A stretch of 64,000 nucleotides of DNA from Brevibacterium sp. UCMA 11754 (GTDB lineage: Bacteria; Actinomycetota; Actinomycetes; Actinomycetales; Brevibacteriaceae). Of the stretch, positions 27,037 to 35,082 are shown in pieces (position 1 is the stretch's first letter; each line of letters opens with the position of its first letter). The notes under the pieces are model-generated. The model ran no database searches and had not been told where the DNA came from. It worked only from the letters and a program-made list of their open reading frames with translations. The stretch spans positions 52,683 through 116,682 of the forward strand of contig NZ_JACBOT010000013.1 in the NCBI RefSeq assembly GCF_021532275.1, written 5' to 3'. The position numbers were made by a program, and so were the translations under genes.

Positions 27037-27561
27037 CTAGTCTCCGGTGGCTCCGTCGATGCTTTCGCGGATGAGATCGGCGTGGCCTACGTGTCGAGCG
27101 TATTCCTCGATCATATGGATGAGCACCCACCGAACGTTGAACCGCTCGCCCGAGGACGGTTTACGTGCCATGAGCGTATCCAAGTCATCGATGCCAGCGA
27201 GGATTTCCCGCGACTGGTCACAGGCCCTGTCATGCAGACTCAGCAGGTAATCGGGCGTGTCCTCGGCTGCGCTCTCGAAGTCCCAGTCAGGATCGGCCTT
27301 CCAGTCAATGCTCGCCCACGGTTCAGAAAGCTCCTGGTCCAGGATGTCCTCGACGAACCATGATTCTTCGACCAGGCTGAGGTGCTTGATGATCCCGCCC
27401 AGCGTCAGCGGCGATGCACCGACCCGACGGTTGAGGTCGGCCGAGGCCAGCCCTTCGACCTTTCTGCGCAGCACCGCACGATAGTAGTCGAGGAACTCTT
27501 CCAGCCCCTGACGCTCGTTCGGTGCTTCGGTCGGGTCTGTTGGCCGCGGGCTCATGCTCAT
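27037..27561 (-). CDS. DinB-family protein (DUF664)
   Basis: A 174-residue four-helix DinB/DUF664 protein: LEEFLDYYRAVLRRKVEGL, GIIKHLSLVEESWF with the first metal His, and VRWVLIHMIEEYARHVGHADLIRE with the remaining metal ligands. Related proteins include mycothiol-dependent enzymes and thiol S-transferases, but the precise reaction is unknown. ATG 27561 overlaps the stop of the VOC gene (ATGA), so both are translated from one message. Confidence 0.85.
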   Translation of the reverse strand: MSMSPRPTDPTEAPNERQGLEEFLDYYRAVLRRKVEGLASADLNRRVGASPLTLGGIIKHLSLVEESWFVEDILDQELSEPWASIDWKADPDWDFESAAEDTPDYLLSLHDRACDQSREILAGIDDLDTLMARKPSSGERFNVRWVLIHMIEEYARHVGHADLIRESIDGATGD

Positions 27562-27944
27562 ATTTCGCCCTGTTCGTTCGGTGTCTTCCGACCGATGTCG
27601 AAGACATTTCCTTCGGGGTCTTTCAGCGTGGTCCATTCGATGCCGAACTCGGCAAACGATTCAACTTTCTCGGCCCCCAATGCCACCGCACGGTCGACAT
27701 CGGCGGGATAGTTCGGGTCATCGAGATCGATGTGCAAGGGGTTCTTTCCCTCGCCGCGTTCCTCGACCTTGAGGAAGAGCATGCCGGGAGTCGTCGATTC
27801 GCCACTGTGGACGCCGCCGATGCTGGCGACGAATTCGTTCGCGCCGTCATCGAGTTCGGCTTTGAGGAGTTCGGCCCAGAATACCGACTGGGCTTCGACG
27901 TCTTTGCAGTCGAAGGTGATGCTCAGCGAGGACAGAGACGCCAT
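27558..27944 (-). CDS. VOC-family (glyoxalase-like) protein
   Basis: The 128-residue protein has the two beta-alpha-beta-beta-beta halves of the vicinal oxygen chelate fold: LSITFDCKDVEAQSVFWAELL at the N-terminus, NPLHIDLDDPN in the middle and TLKDPEGNVFDI at the C-terminus. The substrate is not predictable; many paired VOC/DinB genes have detoxification roles. It is first in a two-gene operon with the DinB gene. Confidence 0.85.
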   Translation of the reverse strand: MASLSSLSITFDCKDVEAQSVFWAELLKAELDDGANEFVASIGGVHSGESTTPGMLFLKVEERGEGKNPLHIDLDDPNYPADVDRAVALGAEKVESFAEFGIEWTTLKDPEGNVFDIGRKTPNEQGEI

Positions 27945-28036
27945 GGCTGGTGGTCCTTTCGTAGTGATGTCAGTTTGACCTCACACTCTAGACGCAGGTT
28001 GTGACTCGGCGCGGGCCTCCCGACATACTTCAGCTC

Positions 28037-28870
28037 TCAACCTCGCGGCTGTCGTGCCAGCTGCCGGGACTGGGCGACCAATCGGCCGGCGGAGTCCCAG
28101 AGCTCACAATCTTCTTCGAACATGCCGCCGGCGATGTTACGCGTGTACAGCTTCGCCCTGATCCAGCCTGGAGCTGGAACGGCACGAAGATGAGCGGTGA
28201 GCTCCATGGTCGGGGCCCAGTTGAAGCGGCCCAGATCGAACATCACCGGCGGGAACGCGTCAAGGAATGCCAGCAGCGCCAGCGAGTCTGGTTCGGTCCC
28301 GTCAGCCAAGCGGATCCAACCCTGGAGCAGACCGCGGCCACTGGGTCGACCAGCTGCGAAGCCGGCGGTCTCGGGATCGAGTCTCATATCGTAACGTTTG
28401 ACCAAGGGAGCGGACTTGACGAAGTCTCCGGGTGCCTCGGCGATGCTGATGCACTGATCCGGGTCCGGCAGCTCTGGTGGGCTGGCTGTGGTCGCGACAT
28501 CGTCAGGCAGATCAGCGAGGCTGCCCATCGTCGCCAGGGCGGTGATCGTCGGTGCGTCGTTCTGGGACAGATCAACGGCGAAGGTGGCACTGGATCGGCC
28601 CTCGCGGATGAGTCGCGTCGCGATGTCGGCTCGGCCGCCCTGGCTGGGGCCCAGGTAGTAGGTCGAAAGGACCAAAGGGTCAGGAGCCTTCGGGCTGTTG
28701 CTCCGCAGGGCCTGCGCGGCAATGCTGAGGAGGTATCCGCCGTTGACCGCGCCGGCGACACTCCACTCTCCGTCGAGCTCAGCGCTGAAGCTGGTATCCG
28801 ACTCGCGTTTGACTGCAATGGCGGAGGCGAACTCGCCCAGGGAAGATTCGCCCGGATTCTTCTGACTCAT
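28037..28870 (-). CDS. acyl-CoA thioesterase-like protein (double hotdog)
   Basis: About 277 residues with two hotdog halves: VAGAVNGGYLLSIAAQALR and later RGLLQGWIRLADG...LLAFLDAFPPVMFDLGRFNWAPTMELTAHLRA, the layout of TesB-like/thioesterase-superfamily proteins of actinobacteria. The likely reaction is hydrolysis of acyl-CoA esters. ATG 28870 (MSQKNPGESSLGEF) is preferred over 28879. It is the last of a minus-strand run; the small gene at 28907 lies just upstream. Confidence 0.75.
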   Translation of the reverse strand: MSQKNPGESSLGEFASAIAVKRESDTSFSAELDGEWSVAGAVNGGYLLSIAAQALRSNSPKAPDPLVLSTYYLGPSQGGRADIATRLIREGRSSATFAVDLSQNDAPTITALATMGSLADLPDDVATTASPPELPDPDQCISIAEAPGDFVKSAPLVKRYDMRLDPETAGFAAGRPSGRGLLQGWIRLADGTEPDSLALLAFLDAFPPVMFDLGRFNWAPTMELTAHLRAVPAPGWIRAKLYTRNIAGGMFEEDCELWDSAGRLVAQSRQLARQPRG

Positions 28871-28906
28871 GTGACACACATTACCAAGGACTGAACAATC
28901 GTCCGG

Positions 28907-29125
28907 TCAGTGAGGTTTGTTGACCTGTCGTTCATTGCCGCGGCGGTAGTTCCCGGTGACACGCGCAAGCAGCTGCTGATCGGATTCGTCGCTGGCACCG
29001 AGCTTGGGAATCAATGCAGATGCCTTCTTGCCGCCAAGCTCCATCACGGTTCGGCCGTTGCGCGTAATGATGAGCATGCCGGATTTCGTAATGCGGTAGT
29101 CGAATGGGTCATCATCGAGGCCCAT
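28907..29125 (-). CDS. small conserved hypothetical protein
   Basis: A 72-residue product starting MGLDDDPFDYRITKSGMLII, with a central RNGRTVMELGGKKASALIPKL and a basic C-terminus. The start could also be 29134, 3 codons earlier. Similar short proteins occur in related actinobacteria as I recall, but no function is assigned. The compact beta-then-helix pattern suggests a small folded domain. Confidence 0.6.
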   Translation of the reverse strand: MGLDDDPFDYRITKSGMLIITRNGRTVMELGGKKASALIPKLGASDESDQQLLARVTGNYRRGNERQVNKPH

Positions 29126-29170
29126 CGCTGTCACTCCCCTGTCATCACGTATCCCGTTAGCCTGGTGACC

Positions 29171-29572
29171 ATGAGCATATCCTTGTCACGCCTCGATCCC
29201 AATGGTGCCGATCGTTCCGAACTCATCGATTTCTTCACCAGCAATGATTTTCCCTTCCACGTCCGCCCTGAGCGATGGACTGCTGCCGGGGTCGAAGAGC
29301 GGATTGAATCCGGTGCTTTTCGCAGTGATGACTACGACACTTTCTGGCTCCAGCATGAACAGTTGGGCAACCTCGGCATAGTGCGACTCGAAGACCTCAC
29401 TGAAGACACACCTATGTTCGACCTGCGGTTGGCAACGGAGCGTCGCGGGCAGGGACTCGGCACCGAGTGCTTGCGGACCGTCACTGATCATGTGTTCATG
29501 ACCATGGACGTCGATCGGTTCGAAGGCAATACTCGCGATGACAATATCGCCATGCGTGCCTTGACGCGGTAG
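29171..29572 (+). pseudogene. GNAT acetyltransferase, C-terminally truncated
   Basis: The 133-residue sequence shows a GNAT (RimJ/RimL-type) domain: FWLQHEQLGNLGIVRLEDL, the acetyl-CoA motif RLATERRGQGLGTECLRTVTDHVF and DVDRFEGNTRDDNIAMRAL. In intact members this is followed by about 40 more residues starting near a GF motif; here a TAG comes straight after ALTR and a strong terminator begins 15 bases later. None of the other frames continues the domain, so the end appears deleted rather than frameshifted. It may still fold, but the last beta strands are missing. Confidence 0.65.
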
Positions 29573-29587
29573 TTCTGACCATGAGAC

Positions 29588-29620
29588 GAGTGCCCCTGAT
29601 CGGAAGACCAGGGGCACTCT
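29588..29620 (-). terminator. strong terminator downstream of protease gene 1
   Basis: AGTGCCCCTG and CAGGGGCACT form a 10-bp perfect stem around a 10-base loop, lying 44 bases past the stop of the minus-strand protease at 29664. It also ends the convergent truncated GNAT gene. It corresponds to the similar hairpin after protease gene 2. Confidence 0.8.
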
Positions 29621-29663
29621 TATGAACTCTCAGACGATCACTGGCTGATCGGGTGAGCTATGT

Positions 29664-31865
29664 TCAGTTCTTCTTGTTCCGACGCATGGTCAGGACAACT
29701 GCGCCTCCACCAACAACGAGGAGTCCGGCACCGGCAGCAAGGCCGGTCAGTTCAGCACCGGTGCGAGGCAGATCAGATCCACCGTCTCCACCGTCACCGT
29801 CGTCGCTTCCGCCGCCGTTGCCATCTTCATCGGCAACTACGGTGAACGAGCCGGCAAGAGCCTTCTCTTCATCCGTGTCGTTGGCTCCGGTCACCTGCAC
29901 GTCGTACTTGCCCAGGTAGGCCGAAGGATCGGATGCGTTGGTTCCGTAGATCGAGAAGGCGGCGACACCGTTTTCGTTCGCAGTCTCGTCGAGAGTGATG
30001 CCCTCAACATTTTCCGGACCGGCGACAACCTCGAGAGAGACCTTTTCGCCCTCTTCGAAGCCCTCGACCGTGATCTGCACACCCTTGTCCTTCTTCACGA
30101 AGTCAGAAGCAGCAACTTCCTTGGGCTCGATGGAGATCTTGCGCTCGGCCGGTGCCTCGCCGTCCTTCGATCCGTCGGAATCAGCGTTGGATTCTGCATT
30201 CTTAGCGTCTGCAGCTGCGCCAGCGTCAGCCTCTGCACCAGCGTCGGCTTCAGCACCAGCATCGGCTTCTGCACCTGCATCGGCATCGGCGGTTGCACCG
30301 TCGGTGTCGGCGTCTGCTTCGTCAGCAGCAGCTTCCACGGTCACGGTGAACGAGGTTGCCTTCGAGGTACCGGCGTCAGTGGTAGCGGTAGCGGTGTAAT
30401 CGTACGTACCGGTTTCCGAAGGTGCTTCTGCCGTGAAGTTGCCCTCGGCGTCAGCCGTGACTGTCACAGAACCTTCGGGTGCAGCGTGTACCGCGACAGC
30501 CTTCTGAGTACCGGACGCGGGCTTCCAGTTCAGCTCGACCTTGGCATTGGCTTCGGTCTTACCGGTGATCTGTCCGCCTTCGTCAACCTTCTGGTCTTCG
30601 ACGACTGGGGCATCGGGTGCTTCCGGAGCGTCGGCATCCGCGTCAGCGTTTGCGTCGTCACCGTCGGCAGCGGCTGCCGCATCTGCATCCTTGGCGTCCG
30701 CACCAGCATCTGCGTCAGCGTCCTTGGCATCCGCGCCTGCATCAGCATCCGCGTCATCGTCGCCCGGAGGCTCTTCATTCGGATCGGTGAGCTGGAAATC
30801 CACGCCCGATTCCGCGATCGAGTGGTCAAGGTCAGCAACCCAACCGAACTGTTTGCCGCTTCCGTCGCCCATCGGGCCTCCGCCGGAGATGACACCGACC
30901 GCAGTGTCACCCTGGAAAACTGCACCGCCGGAGTCGCCCGGCTGTGAGAATGGGTCAGACTCTGGAGAGGTAACGCCGAATCCATGTACCCAGTATCCAC
31001 TGATGCTAGCGAAATCGAACTTGGCGTTGTACTCGGCGTAGACGTCGCCATCGGTCAGGCCTGTCGTACGACCGGACTTCTGGATCGTTCCGTCCTTGTG
31101 AGCACCCACCTTGCTGATCTCAGTCGCGAGGCTCGTGGACAGGTCGTCGGAGTCAGCGCTCAACCAATCGGTCACACCGTTCTTCACACCGTACTTCGAC
31201 TTGTCAACGTTGATGACCGCGAAGTCGATGTCGCTGCTCTGAGCGTTGGCGAGATCTTCCGAGTTCTCGTGCTGACCACTCTCACCGAAGCTGGTGAAGT
31301 CCCACTTGCCAAGGACACCAATTCCTGTCAGCTCAGATTTCTCTGATTTGTTTGCGGGAGCCGTCGACGGCCGCTCGGTGTCGTTGACGGTGCTGTCACC
31401 GGTGATTACTGCGGTGTCCGGGTCCATGAGCTTCGAACAGTGGCCCGCGGTCAGTACGACAGGATTGCCGTCGCCGTCCCACCCGGAGAATCCGGTCGAG
31501 CAGACTCCGCTCGGTGCGCCGCCGGCTTCACCGACCGTGTAGCCAGCGCCACCAACGACGTCATTGCCAGCGTACGCCTTGAGTTCCTTGATGCCCTCGG
31601 TGAAGTTGACGTTGTCATACTTCTTCTCGAGGTCCTTCATCTCCGCGGTCTTCTTCTCAACACCGAGATTGAGCTCTCCGCCCTTTGCGCCGTAGGCATT
31701 TACGCCTTCGATGTCAGACAGTGCCTTCTGGACCTGAACATCGTTCTGCACATCCAGCTTCTGCGGGCCGTCGGCCAGCGCAGGGGACGCGACGAACGCA
31801 CTGCCGAGACCGAGCGCCGCTGCGGCGGTCAGTGCCAGCGAACTCTGCACGAGTTTCTTCTGCAT
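29664..31865 (-). CDS. LPXTG-anchored trypsin-fold serine protease, paralogue 1 with Asp/Ala repeats
   Basis: A 733-residue surface protease. Signal peptide at 1-31 (ending SPALA), a pro-region-like segment (40-100), then a chymotrypsin-fold catalytic domain with His142 (LTAGHCS), Asp212 or 214 (SSDIDFAVINVD) and Ser312 (PGDSGGA). A D/A-rich linker with repeated DADAGA-like units (about 375-425) leads to an Ig-like domain, a second A/D/E repeat block, another beta domain and the sorting signal LPRTG (699-703) with hydrophobic helix and RRNKKN tail. It should be covalently bound to the wall. It is a close tandem paralogue of 32152-34062, which lacks the D/A repeats; N- and C-terminal regions are nearly identical. 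Confidence 0.88.
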   Translation of the reverse strand: MQKKLVQSSLALTAAAALGLGSAFVASPALADGPQKLDVQNDVQVQKALSDIEGVNAYGAKGGELNLGVEKKTAEMKDLEKKYDNVNFTEGIKELKAYAGNDVVGGAGYTVGEAGGAPSGVCSTGFSGWDGDGNPVVLTAGHCSKLMDPDTAVITGDSTVNDTERPSTAPANKSEKSELTGIGVLGKWDFTSFGESGQHENSEDLANAQSSDIDFAVINVDKSKYGVKNGVTDWLSADSDDLSTSLATEISKVGAHKDGTIQKSGRTTGLTDGDVYAEYNAKFDFASISGYWVHGFGVTSPESDPFSQPGDSGGAVFQGDTAVGVISGGGPMGDGSGKQFGWVADLDHSIAESGVDFQLTDPNEEPPGDDDADADAGADAKDADADAGADAKDADAAAAADGDDANADADADAPEAPDAPVVEDQKVDEGGQITGKTEANAKVELNWKPASGTQKAVAVHAAPEGSVTVTADAEGNFTAEAPSETGTYDYTATATTDAGTSKATSFTVTVEAAADEADADTDGATADADAGAEADAGAEADAGAEADAGAAADAKNAESNADSDGSKDGEAPAERKISIEPKEVAASDFVKKDKGVQITVEGFEEGEKVSLEVVAGPENVEGITLDETANENGVAAFSIYGTNASDPSAYLGKYDVQVTGANDTDEEKALAGSFTVVADEDGNGGGSDDGDGGDGGSDLPRTGAELTGLAAGAGLLVVGGGAVVLTMRRNKKN

Positions 31866-32070
31866 ACGTTTCCGTTTCTCTTATCAGGAGGTTGCAATAT
31901 CACAACTTGATGACCTTGGTCACGATAAGGTTACGACCTGCATACAGCGACTACCAAGAAAGTAGACAACAAACTGTGAACTAAATGAACGAAACAACAG
32001 ATGTTGCTGAAATGATTTGCTGAGCCACTGGGCGGCTCGTTCTCACCAGATTCCTCGGTCTAGCCACAGA
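31866..32070 (-). promoter_or_regulatory. upstream region of protease gene 1
   Basis: About 200 gene-free bases, richer in A/T than the genes. AGGAGG (31886-31891 plus-strand position, read as CCTCCT on the minus strand) shows there is no close strong SD at the ATG; on the minus strand the direct pair GTAAC-CTTATC-GTGAC lies at 31920-31935. A similar GTAACCTT sits upstream of protease gene 2. The pair resembles MtrA-type direct repeats of actinobacteria but the match is weak. Confidence 0.3.
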
Positions 32071-32112
32071 CACTCGAGCGCCCCCGGTCCGTAGACCAGG
32101 GGCGCTCGAGTG
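32071..32112 (-). terminator. strong terminator downstream of protease gene 2
   Basis: CACTCGAGCGCCCC (32071-32084) and GGGGCGCTCGAGTG (32099-32112) are perfect 14-base inverted arms around a 14-base loop, 40 bases past the stop of the minus-strand protease at 32152. The placement mirrors that of the first copy. Confidence 0.85.
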
Positions 32113-32151
32113 AACTCTCAGACGATCATGTGCTGACCGTGTGAGTCATAT

Positions 32152-34062
32152 TCAGTTCTTCTTGTTCCGACGCATAGTCAGAACGACTGCAGCTCCACCA
32201 ACAACGAGGAGTCCGGCACCGGCAGCAAGGCCGGTCAGTTCAGCACCGGTGCGAGGCAGATCGGATCCACCGTCTCCACCGTCACCATTGCCGTCGTCAT
32301 CACTGTTACCGTCATCGCCGCCGTCGTTTCCGCCGCCGTTGCCGTCTTCATCTTCGACAACGTTGAAGGAACCGGCAAGAGCCTTCTCTTCATCGGTGTC
32401 GTTGGCTCCGGTGACGTTCACGTCGTACTTGCCGAGGTAGACCGAAGGATCGGCTTCGCTCGTGCCGTAGATCGAGAAGGCAGCTGCACCGTTCTCATTT
32501 GCGGTCTCATCGAGGGTGATGCCTTCGACGTTCTCAGGACCGGAAGCCACCTTGAGAGACACCTTCTCTCCCTCGTCGAAGCCCTTGACCGTGACGGTCA
32601 CGCCCTTGTCTTCCTTCACGAAGTCAGAAGCGGCGATTTCCTTGGGGTCAACGTTGATCTCACGCTCGGCTGGAGCAGGAGTCTCGGTCTCTTCCTTTTC
32701 AACTGTGACCTGGAATTCGACAGGCTCGGATTCCTGTCCCTCCACAGTGGCAGTTGCAGTGAAGTCGTATTCACCCTCGGCCTTGGGGCCCTCGACTGTG
32801 AAGTTGCCGTCCTTGTCGGCCTTGACCGTCTCGGATCCGTCTTCAGCGGCCTGGGTGCCCTTAGCGGCTTCCCACTTGACCTCAACCTCGGCGCCAGCCT
32901 CGGCCTTACCGGTCACATCGCCCGTGGGCTCGATGGTCTGGTCTTCAGCCTTGGGTGCTGCCGGAGCCTCAGGGGTCTCGTCGCCTGGCTTCTCAACCTG
33001 GAAGTCGACACCGGACTGCTCGAGCGAGTAGTCGAGGTCGGCAACCCAGCCGAACTGGGAGCCATCAGCTGCAGGTCCGCCTCCGGAGATGACACCGACA
33101 GCGGTGTCGCCCTGGAAGACGGCGCCGCCGGAGTCGCCCGGCTGCGAGAACGGATCGGACTCAGGTGAAGTCACACCGAAGCCGTGAACCCAACGCCCAC
33201 CCACGTTCGAGTACTCAAATGGGTACTCTTCGAACGGAATGACGTCGCCTTCGGTCAGACCGGTCGTACGGCCGGACTTCTCAACGGTGGTTTCCTTGTG
33301 TGCGCCAACCTTTGCAATGTCGGTGGCGAGGCTCGTCGACAGGTCGTCGGAGTCTGCACTCGACCAGTCGGTGACGCCGTTCTTGACGTTGTACTTTTCC
33401 TTGTCAACGTTGATCACAGCGAAGTCGATGTCGGTGGGCTTCGGCTCGGTCCAGTCATCGCTGGGTCCCTCGAGGAGATCGCCGCTGCCGTAGCTGTGGT
33501 AGCCCCACTCGCCCACGACACCGAGGCCAGATGGCTTGAATCCTTCGCCGCCATTGGCTTCTGCGATGGAAGGCTTCTCAGTTTCGCCGATTTTCGAATC
33601 ACCGTTGATCTCGCCGGTGTCTTCAATGACCTTCGAGCAGTGTCCTGCGGTCAGCACGACAGGGTTACCATCGCCGTCCCAGCCGGAGAAGCCGGTGGAG
33701 CAAACGCCGCTGCCTGCAGGTGTGTTGGCCTGGTAGCCAGCCCCGCCGACAAGGTCCTTCTTGGCGTAAGGCTTGAGTTCCTTGATGCCGTCGACAATGT
33801 TGACGTTGTCGAACTTCTTCTCGAGGTCCTTGATTTCGTCGGTCTTCTTCTCAACACCGAGGTTGAGCTTTCCACCCTTGGCACCGTAGGCATTGACACC
33901 CTCGACGCCGGACAGTGCCTTCTGCACCTGCGCGTCGTTCTGCACATCCAGCTTCTGCGGGCCGTTGTCGGCCATGGCAGGGGATGCGACGAACGCACTG
34001 CCGAGACCGAGCGCCGCGGCGGCGGTCAGTGCCAGCGAACTCTGAACGAGTTTCTTCTGCAT
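32152..34062 (-). CDS. LPXTG-anchored trypsin-fold serine protease, paralogue 2
   Basis: The 636-residue paralogue of the preceding gene. Signal peptide 1-32, pro-region, catalytic domain with His141 (LTAGHCS), Asp211/213 (PTDIDFAVINVD) and Ser311 (PGDSGGA). After a short P/E/A linker come two Ig-like beta domains (about 385-455 and 465-560), a D/G/N-rich spacer and LPRTG sorting signal with the same 30-residue C-terminus as paralogue 1. DNA identity is highest at both ends, suggesting recent tandem duplication or gene conversion. It probably cuts extracellular proteins (for example milk or skin proteins) or processes surface proteins; the substrate is unknown. Confidence 0.88.
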   Translation of the reverse strand: MQKKLVQSSLALTAAAALGLGSAFVASPAMADNGPQKLDVQNDAQVQKALSGVEGVNAYGAKGGKLNLGVEKKTDEIKDLEKKFDNVNIVDGIKELKPYAKKDLVGGAGYQANTPAGSGVCSTGFSGWDGDGNPVVLTAGHCSKVIEDTGEINGDSKIGETEKPSIAEANGGEGFKPSGLGVVGEWGYHSYGSGDLLEGPSDDWTEPKPTDIDFAVINVDKEKYNVKNGVTDWSSADSDDLSTSLATDIAKVGAHKETTVEKSGRTTGLTEGDVIPFEEYPFEYSNVGGRWVHGFGVTSPESDPFSQPGDSGGAVFQGDTAVGVISGGGPAADGSQFGWVADLDYSLEQSGVDFQVEKPGDETPEAPAAPKAEDQTIEPTGDVTGKAEAGAEVEVKWEAAKGTQAAEDGSETVKADKDGNFTVEGPKAEGEYDFTATATVEGQESEPVEFQVTVEKEETETPAPAEREINVDPKEIAASDFVKEDKGVTVTVKGFDEGEKVSLKVASGPENVEGITLDETANENGAAAFSIYGTSEADPSVYLGKYDVNVTGANDTDEEKALAGSFNVVEDEDGNGGGNDGGDDGNSDDDGNGDGGDGGSDLPRTGAELTGLAAGAGLLVVGGAAVVLTMRRNKKN

Positions 34063-34300
34063 ACTCTTAGGTTCCCTTGATCGGATTCACTGTTGCGTTT
34101 GCCTGTGCTCTCTTCGACCCAACATTCGAGCGGACGTTTCTGAGAACAGTCTTTCAACCACATGAAAGGTTACGGTTTGGCAACGATGGGAAGCAAGCAC
34201 AATGGGTGTTGCTGGTGAACACAACTTACAAAACCTGAATTGACACCCAACTCGCCATATTCTCCATGATGCGCTCAAGGCTGGCCGTTATGATCGGTGC
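34063..34300. other. divergent promoter region between protease 2 and META operon
   Basis: A 238-base A/T-richer gap holding the promoters of two divergent units. On the minus strand AACCGTAACC occurs about 100 bases before the protease ATG, the element shared with the upstream region of paralogue 1. No gene or structured RNA is seen. Confidence 0.3.
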
Positions 34301-34765
34301 ATGCTCAACCTCACTGACAACAGACCTTCAGCTACGTTCAGACGTGTGATCGGAGTTGCTGTTCTCGGCCTCATCCTGCCTCTTGCCGCGTGCGGGACAG
34401 GCTCCGAGCCCAGCGAACCGACCAGCTCCGCACCCACAGAATCCAACACGCCCTCTGAATCGGCCGATTCTGCGGCCCTTGATCCCACCGGAAAATGGAC
34501 CTCTCCTGAAGCTGGAGATCCATATCTTGAGTTCTCCGAAGACGGACAGGTAGAGGGAACCGATGGCTGCAACGCAATCAAGACAACGTGGGAAGTCGAT
34601 GGGGACAAAATCCTCATCTCCTCATTCACCACGACCCAGAAAGCATGTGCGGGCGTGGACACATGGCTGTCCAAAGCATCGTCGGCAACTGTCGAAGGCA
34701 ACGTCATGAAGATCTCCGACGCCAGCGGGAAGGTCGTCGGCGGACTGGAGAAGGAAGACAAATGA
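34301..34765 (+). CDS. META-like domain lipoprotein
   Basis: The 154-residue protein has a lipobox (LGLILPLAAC at about 22-31), an S/P/T/E-rich linker and a compact C-terminal domain LDPTGKWTSPEAGDPYLEFSEDGQVEGTDGCNAI typical of META/HslJ-like or lipocalin-like proteins, where GxDGCN is conserved. It should sit outside the membrane as a lipoprotein. Its stop overlaps the ATG of the following paralogue (ATGA). Role unknown. Confidence 0.7.
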   Translation: MLNLTDNRPSATFRRVIGVAVLGLILPLAACGTGSEPSEPTSSAPTESNTPSESADSAALDPTGKWTSPEAGDPYLEFSEDGQVEGTDGCNAIKTTWEVDGDKILISSFTTTQKACAGVDTWLSKASSATVEGNVMKISDASGKVVGGLEKEDK

Positions 34766-35082
34766 GCAATCCAGTCAACGGCAAGTGGATCAGCACAAAG
34801 GATGGGTCCTCAGCGTTCCTCCAATTCGAGGAGGACGGAACGTTGACCGGCAGCGATGGCGGAAATCGGATCTCGACCACTTGGGGAGCGGAGGAGCCAG
34901 GAGCGGTCGTCAAACCCTTCGCCACCACACAGCGTGCCGTCATGGGGATGGAAGCCTGGGTAGGACGGGTTCACCGGGTTGAGGCCGAAGGTGACGTACT
35001 CACCGTCTTCGACCACAGCGGCAACCACCTCGGCGCGCTGACTCGAGCCGCCGATACAGACGAACCCGACGAAGGACGTTAG
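34762..35082 (+). CDS. META-like domain protein without signal peptide
   Basis: The 106-residue product starting MSNPVNGKWISTKDGSSAF repeats the domain of the preceding lipoprotein (GKW...LQFEEDGTLTGSDGGNRISTTW against GKW...LEFSEDGQVEGTDGCNAIKTTW), with the Cys replaced by Gly and no export signal. It therefore appears to be a cytoplasmic paralogue made by duplication. It overlaps the upstream gene by 4 bases and ends exactly before the DUF808 ATG. Function unknown. Confidence 0.65.
   Translation: MSNPVNGKWISTKDGSSAFLQFEEDGTLTGSDGGNRISTTWGAEEPGAVVKPFATTQRAVMGMEAWVGRVHRVEAEGDVLTVFDHSGNHLGALTRAADTDEPDEGR

Noticed and set aside
28001..28894. 297-residue plus-strand frame opposite the thioesterase gene
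   Set aside because: Low-complexity shadow frame; the hotdog motifs are on the minus strand.
30230..30770. Short regular DNA repeats resembling a CRISPR array
   Set aside because: They are in-frame Asp/Ala codon repeats without unique spacers, inside a protease gene, and no cas genes are present.
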